DNA from: Corbicula japonica
Taxonomy: Eukaryota > Mollusca > Bivalvia > Venerida > Cyrenidae
Length of the DNA: 64,000 nt
NCBI GenBank assembly: GCA_038501625.1
Contig: JAZAYU010000010.1
Location: 11,867,604 to 11,931,603 of the forward strand
Direction of reading: 5' to 3'
In this document: piece by piece, positions 59,700-64,000 of the stretch
Position numbering within the stretch: position 1 is the stretch's first letter
Layout of the letters: the number at the start of each line of letters is the position of its first letter
Translations under genes and position numbers: made by a program
Notes under the pieces: generated by a model
What the model was told of the DNA's origin: nothing
Seen by the model: only the letters and a program-made list of their open reading frames with translations
Databases searched by the model: none

Positions 59700-61260
59700 T
59701 CTGATTCATGTTTCAACGTAAAAAGTCGCTAAAATCGTTTATATCACATGATTAGCTAAACCAAAGATCGTCTGTGTTAGTACGTAGATGCTAGTGGTTC
59801 ATTTATATATTATTAGTTTGCACAATTTATATATTGCCATACTTTACAAAAGTCACAAAGGGCTGACCTCTGTTTTTAGCGACAAACGTTTGGCATATGC
59901 TGCATGGATGTCGTACATGTAGAGGACAGAAAGCTATGTCCCTTGACAAAATAGTCAAATACAGCTCAAGCAGGGTATATAAGTACTGCTACATCGATGC
60001 ACACACTGCTTCATGTACGCTGCTATATATGTTACTGCTACATGTTCCAGTAGCAAATAAGACGAAACGTCACTGCTTCACGGCTACTGTTCTGTGTCAC
60101 TGCTCTGCTGAAACGTTACACTGATTAAAATATAATGATGTGCACGAGTAAAGTATGTATCCTTGCTGTACTTCCAACTGTTCACCGCTGGACTGCTAAC
60201 TTCTCACTGCCCATTGTTGTATTCTATCTGAGTATAATCGACGTCAGCAATAACTGTGTAACACTACTATTGTTCTTACTCAGTAATTACGGTAAATCCG
60301 CCTCCAGAGATTAAGGTTTTACGTCGAAAACTGATAACAGATCGAGAGCCATGGTTCTTGGCCACTGATCTTTTTCGCAGCTCTCAGGTCAAAATGCTTT
60401 ATGTCGGACCCTTTTATTTGTCGTAGATAATGGTTCCTTTTGCAAAATCGGGTACAGATGTACTACATGTACATTTCATGGATTTATTGTGGAGATCGCT
60501 TACCGCATTCGAAGTTGCTATGTCATCGTAAAACCGAAGCTTGAGTACTGAATTTTGGCTTATACATGTAGTCATGTTAATAAATAAACGTAACAGTTAT
60601 TATTTTTTAAAATGAACTGCACTGAAAGTCTAAATGTTTCCAGACTTTGGCACCTGTTTGTTGCGGATACTTTTTCCTAGCTTACTTGCGTGGCTTATTT
60701 TTCAGATACGACACAATACTCAGTAAGAAAAATGCAGGAACTTTTTTTTATTCTATTCGCTTAGAGGAACATTTTCCTTCGCGGCCTATATTCTGCGATT
60801 AACAGGAAAGAATAGTATTATAATATATCTGCGACATACAGTGTGGAAACCCTTATGATTTTATTCGCTTTTGCATTGAAATAAAAATATAAAATTCACG
60901 GGTTGACATACCACACACTACTTGTGTGTTGTTCTAATAATCTTAATTTAACGTCCTGTTTTGGGATCACTTATCACAAGATTTATTGTTTTTCACTTAA
61001 CTTACACTCGATATACTTTGTTGTTTTTTTTCTAAACAGTTGTATCAACAAACTGAAAGTGATTGTTTATACTCCGGGATACTCCTCACTGATCCAAACA
61101 TGTACAATGTACTGCACAGCAGTTGTTTATAAAATAAAAACAAAGCTTAAACTATGAACTGCACTTTTTCATGTCGTGGGTTATACACAATGTTCATGGT
61201 TATTGAAGATTACATCATTACTTCAAAATATTTCTATTTGAAATCCAGTTTTAAACCTCA
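59700..61260. other. Non-coding stretch
   Basis: Past the end of unit B. ORFs such as 59,897-60,124 show no domain. Base composition is somewhat more balanced between 59,900 and 60,500. No gene called. Confidence 0.5.
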
Positions 61261-61279
61261 GTCTGTGTTTTTATTATAA

Positions 61280-62960
61280 ATTGTTTATGTTTCAAATCCC
61301 GTGTTATAGCCTCTGTCTGTCTTTTTATTATATATTGTTAGTGTTTGAAATCCCGTGTTATAGCATCTGTCTGTCTTTTTATTATATATTTTTTATGTTT
61401 GAAATCCCGTGTTATAGCCTCAGTCTGTGTTTTATTATATATTGTTTATGTTTGAAATCCCGTGTTATAGCCTCAGTCTGTGTTTTTATTATTCATTGTT
61501 TATGTTTGAAATCCCGTGTTATAGCCTCAGTCTATGTTTTTATTATTAATTGTTTATGTTTGAAATCCCGTGTTATAGCCTCAGTCTGTTTTTTATTATA
61601 TATTGTTTATGTTTGAAATCCCGTGTTATAACCTCAGTCTGTGTTTTTATTATTCATTGTTTATGTTTGAAATTACGTGTTATAGCCTCAGTCTGTGTTT
61701 TTATCATTCATTGTTTATTTTTGAAATCCCGTGTTATACATGTAGCCTCTGTCTGTCTTTTTATTATATAGTGTTTATGTCTGAAATCCCGTGTTAAAGC
61801 CTCTGTCTGTCTTTTTATTATATATTGTTTATGTTTGAAATCCCGTGTTATAGCATCTGTCTGTCTTTTTATTATATATTGTTTTTGTTTGAAATCCCGT
61901 GTTATAGCCTCTGTCTTTCTTTTTATTATATATTGTTTATGTTTGAAATCCCGTGTTATAACCTCTCAGTCTGTTTGTCTTTTTATTATATATTGTTTAT
62001 GTTTGAAATCCCGTGTTATAGCCTCAGTCTGTGTTTTTAATATTTATTGTTTATGTTTGAAATTCCGTGTTACATGTATAGCCTCAGTCTGTGGTTTTAT
62101 CATTCATTGTTTATATTTGAAATCCTGTGTTATAGCCTCAGTCTGTGTTTTTATTATTCAGTGTTTATGTTTGAAATCCCGTGGTATAGCCTCAGTCGGT
62201 GTTTTTATTATTCATTGTTTATGTTTGAAATCCCGTGGTATAGCCTCTGTCTTTCTTTTCATTATATATTGTTTATGTTTGAAATCCCGTGTTATAGACC
62301 CAGTCTGTGTTTTAATTATATATTGTTTATGTTTGAAATCCCGTGTTATAGCCTCAGTCTGTGTTTTTATTATTCAATGTTTATGTTTGAAATCCCGTGG
62401 TATAGCCTCAGTCTGTGTTTTTATTATTCATTGTTTATGTTTGAAATCCCGTGGTATAGCCTCAGTCTTTCTTTTTAGTATATATTGTTTTTGTTTGAAA
62501 TCCCTTGTTATAGACCCAGTCTGTGTTTTTATTATATATTGTTTATGGTTGAAATCCCGTGTTATGGCCTCAGTCTGTGTTTTTTATTAATAATAATAAT
62601 ATATATTTTTTATGTTTAAAATCCTGTGTTATAGCCTCAGTCGGTGTTTTTATTATATTTTGTTTATGTTTGAAATCCCGTATTATAACCTCAGTCTGTC
62701 TTTTAATTATATATTGTTTATGTTTGAAATCCCGTGTTATAGCCTCAGTCTGTGTTTTTTTTATTATATCTTGTTTATGTTAGAAATCCCGTGTTATAGC
62801 CTCAGTCTGTGTTTTTTATTATATTTCGTTTATGTTTGAAATCCCGTGTTATAACCTCAGTCTGTCTTTTTATTATATATTGTTTATGTTTGAAATCCCG
62901 TGTTATAGCCTCAGTCTGTGATTTTATCATACTTTTTTGGTTGAAATCCCGTTTTATAAC
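61280..62960. repeat. Satellite, ~54-bp unit, about 30 copies
   Basis: Units contain 'tttgaaatcccgtgttatag', 'cctcagtctgtg' and 'tattatatattgtttatg'. Variants alternate (cctctgtctgtc / cctcagtctgtg; tatata / tattca; gttata / ggtata), and two units carry an extra ACATGTA. Because the unit is close to a multiple of three and has few stops, long false ORFs with an 18-residue period appear in several frames. Hydrophobic Cys/Phe-rich repeats in all of them argue against coding. Confidence 0.92.
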
Positions 62961-64000
62961 ATCTGTACTTCGTAAATAGTTAATTGATCAGTTTAAGTGG
63001 TGAAAAGACAATTAGTGTTTAAAGTTTACAATATCATTATTATGGATCACCAAACACTTAATAAAAGTAATTTAATCGGATATATTGAAATCCTGTTTTA
63101 AAAGATATAAATAATTTAATTTACATTAAACATGAAATATCTACTTAGACGTGGTTTTTTTAAAACTTGCATTTCCTAATAATGGTTGCGTGGGTAGGCT
63201 AAGTGTTGCGATTCTCACATCCGTCAACCGGCAGAGCCAGGAGCAGACGACACATCCAGGCGCAGATACGGTAAGTTTTTTCATTCTTGACAGCGGTGTA
63301 AGTAATTATCATTTTCGCTAGTTTTGATTAACTCTTGGAAAGAAATATCGGCTGATTTTAAAAGCCAAATGAACTGCACATATCCGTTGATTTCTAAAGT
63401 GGTAGAAGGGATAATAAACATTTAATCGCGATTAAAATACGGAAGTTTGTGATGAAATCTTGAAGTTCTGCGTTTTAAAGCAAAATGCTCCATAGATCTG
63501 AAAATCTGCATAAATCTGTAAGCACTATTGGAAAATTTAATCATTCCCCTGGCAATATGTGAAATATTAGCACAAACAGACTTTTAACAAATTCGCGAAG
63601 GCTTGGTGAATAGAGCTGGGGTATAGAAATGGGCGGGTCCATGGAGCAGAAAGCGAATTTATTGGCGGGGACCAGGAGCAGATTTAATCGAGTACGGAAA
63701 ATTGTTCGATGTATTGTTTTGACACTATTCTACATTCTCAGTAATAAAAATTTGTTGACATACAGTGATATTATTGTCCGTCCGTATGTCTGTTCATGTC
63801 GCTAAGTATACAGAAATCATTTCTAAAGGGGTTTGGTAAGCTTGTAATGCATGAACTCTCTTAAGTTAACTGAATTATAGCTGGTTAAAAATTTGTCACA
63901 CTGTTGTTGATCGTTTACAGGTAAAAGCACATCAAAACACCGAAAACTAAAGATAATGACTTTCGTTCAGTTCACCCCAGATAATGTTAACTTATTTCAC
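62961..64000. other. Right end, mostly non-coding
   Basis: No gene recognised. A GC-richer stretch at 63,190-63,282 ends in a consensus donor (gatacg|gtaagt). Confidence 0.45.
63190..63273 (+). other. Possible exon with donor site
   Basis: 'gccaggagcagacgacacat' and 'ccaggcgcagatacg' lead into GTAAGTTTTTT, a strong donor. The stretch is clearly less AT-rich than its flanks. No start codon or domain is visible, so a 5'UTR exon of a gene to the right is the most that can be said. Confidence 0.2.

Larger units (their letters stand above)
40430..59700. repeat. Segmental tandem duplication, unit B
   Basis: Second, diverged copy of unit A in direct orientation. It contains B-only insertions: the Naiad terminus at 42,206, the DNA transposon at 50,260 and the TIR element at 57,171. 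It lacks the near-complete Naiad and the 556-bp TIR element of unit A. Confidence 0.85.

Noticed and set aside
61281..62839. Many overlapping long ORFs of CLKSRVIASVCVFII type
   Set aside because: They arise from one ~54-bp satellite in several frames at once, with no start context or domain.
1..64000. CRISPR arrays or bacterial operons
   Set aside because: No regularly spaced short repeats with unique spacers; gene density and element types are those of an animal genome.

Overview
The window is eukaryotic, AT-rich and almost free of host genes. It most resembles a bivalve mollusc. Supporting signs are the many ACATGTA words, short repeats of a style I know from clam genomes (an AGGTCAAGGTCA minisatellite, a TCCG-tract element, a 'caccatgagcatgttgtgctcaggtga'-type repeat given here only in part), and a Penelope-like retroelement of the permuted 'Naiad' type. 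The species call is inference; no rRNA, tRNA or mitochondrial marker is present to settle it.

Layout. 1-22,480: repeat-littered non-coding DNA with Naiad 3'-end relics at 2.6-3.1, 5.8-6.3, 7.0-7.4 and 7.6-7.9 kb. It also holds a 2.6-kb-spaced duplication (10.0-11.0 and 12.6-13.5 kb) carrying a microRNA-precursor-like hairpin, a tRNA-derived SINE (13.8 kb), and a minisatellite split by a dispersed repeat (16.7-17.2 kb). 22,480-59,700: two diverged tandem copies of an ~18-kb segment (unit A 22.5-40.4 kb, unit B 40.4-59.7 kb), each later hit by different mobile elements. Unit A received the nearly complete Naiad (34.38-37.72 kb, minus), a 556-bp TIR element and several Naiad 3' ends. Unit B received a 4.4-kb DNA transposon with a decayed DDE transposase (50.26-54.64 kb) and a 2.2-kb TIR element built of two minisatellites (57.17-59.37 kb). 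61.28-62.96 kb: a ~54-bp satellite of about 30 units. The right end is non-coding apart from a possible exon/donor near 63.28 kb.

Main result. The Naiad reads in one frame from a GIY-YIG endonuclease, through a linker, into a reverse transcriptase. It is interrupted by three TGA codons and one TAA. Each TGA lies where this type of protein has a functionally placed or expected cysteine: the first Cys of the endonuclease CCHH set, the first position of the CxC linker, and a Cys before RT motif 1. Directly after the terminator the minus strand carries a SECIS-like fold: AUGA, 12 nt, AAA in the apical loop, a 3' GA, closed by a GAGUU/AACUC stem. I therefore read it as a selenoprotein-coding retroelement with its own SECIS. 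Selenocysteine Naiads are known from clams and spiders; the fold and its position are read here by eye. The same 3'UTR carries two further conserved folds of unknown function, one cloverleaf-like, repeated in many 3'-truncated copies across the window.

No confidently identified host gene is present. The best candidate is a short terminal exon at 27,831-27,937 (+).
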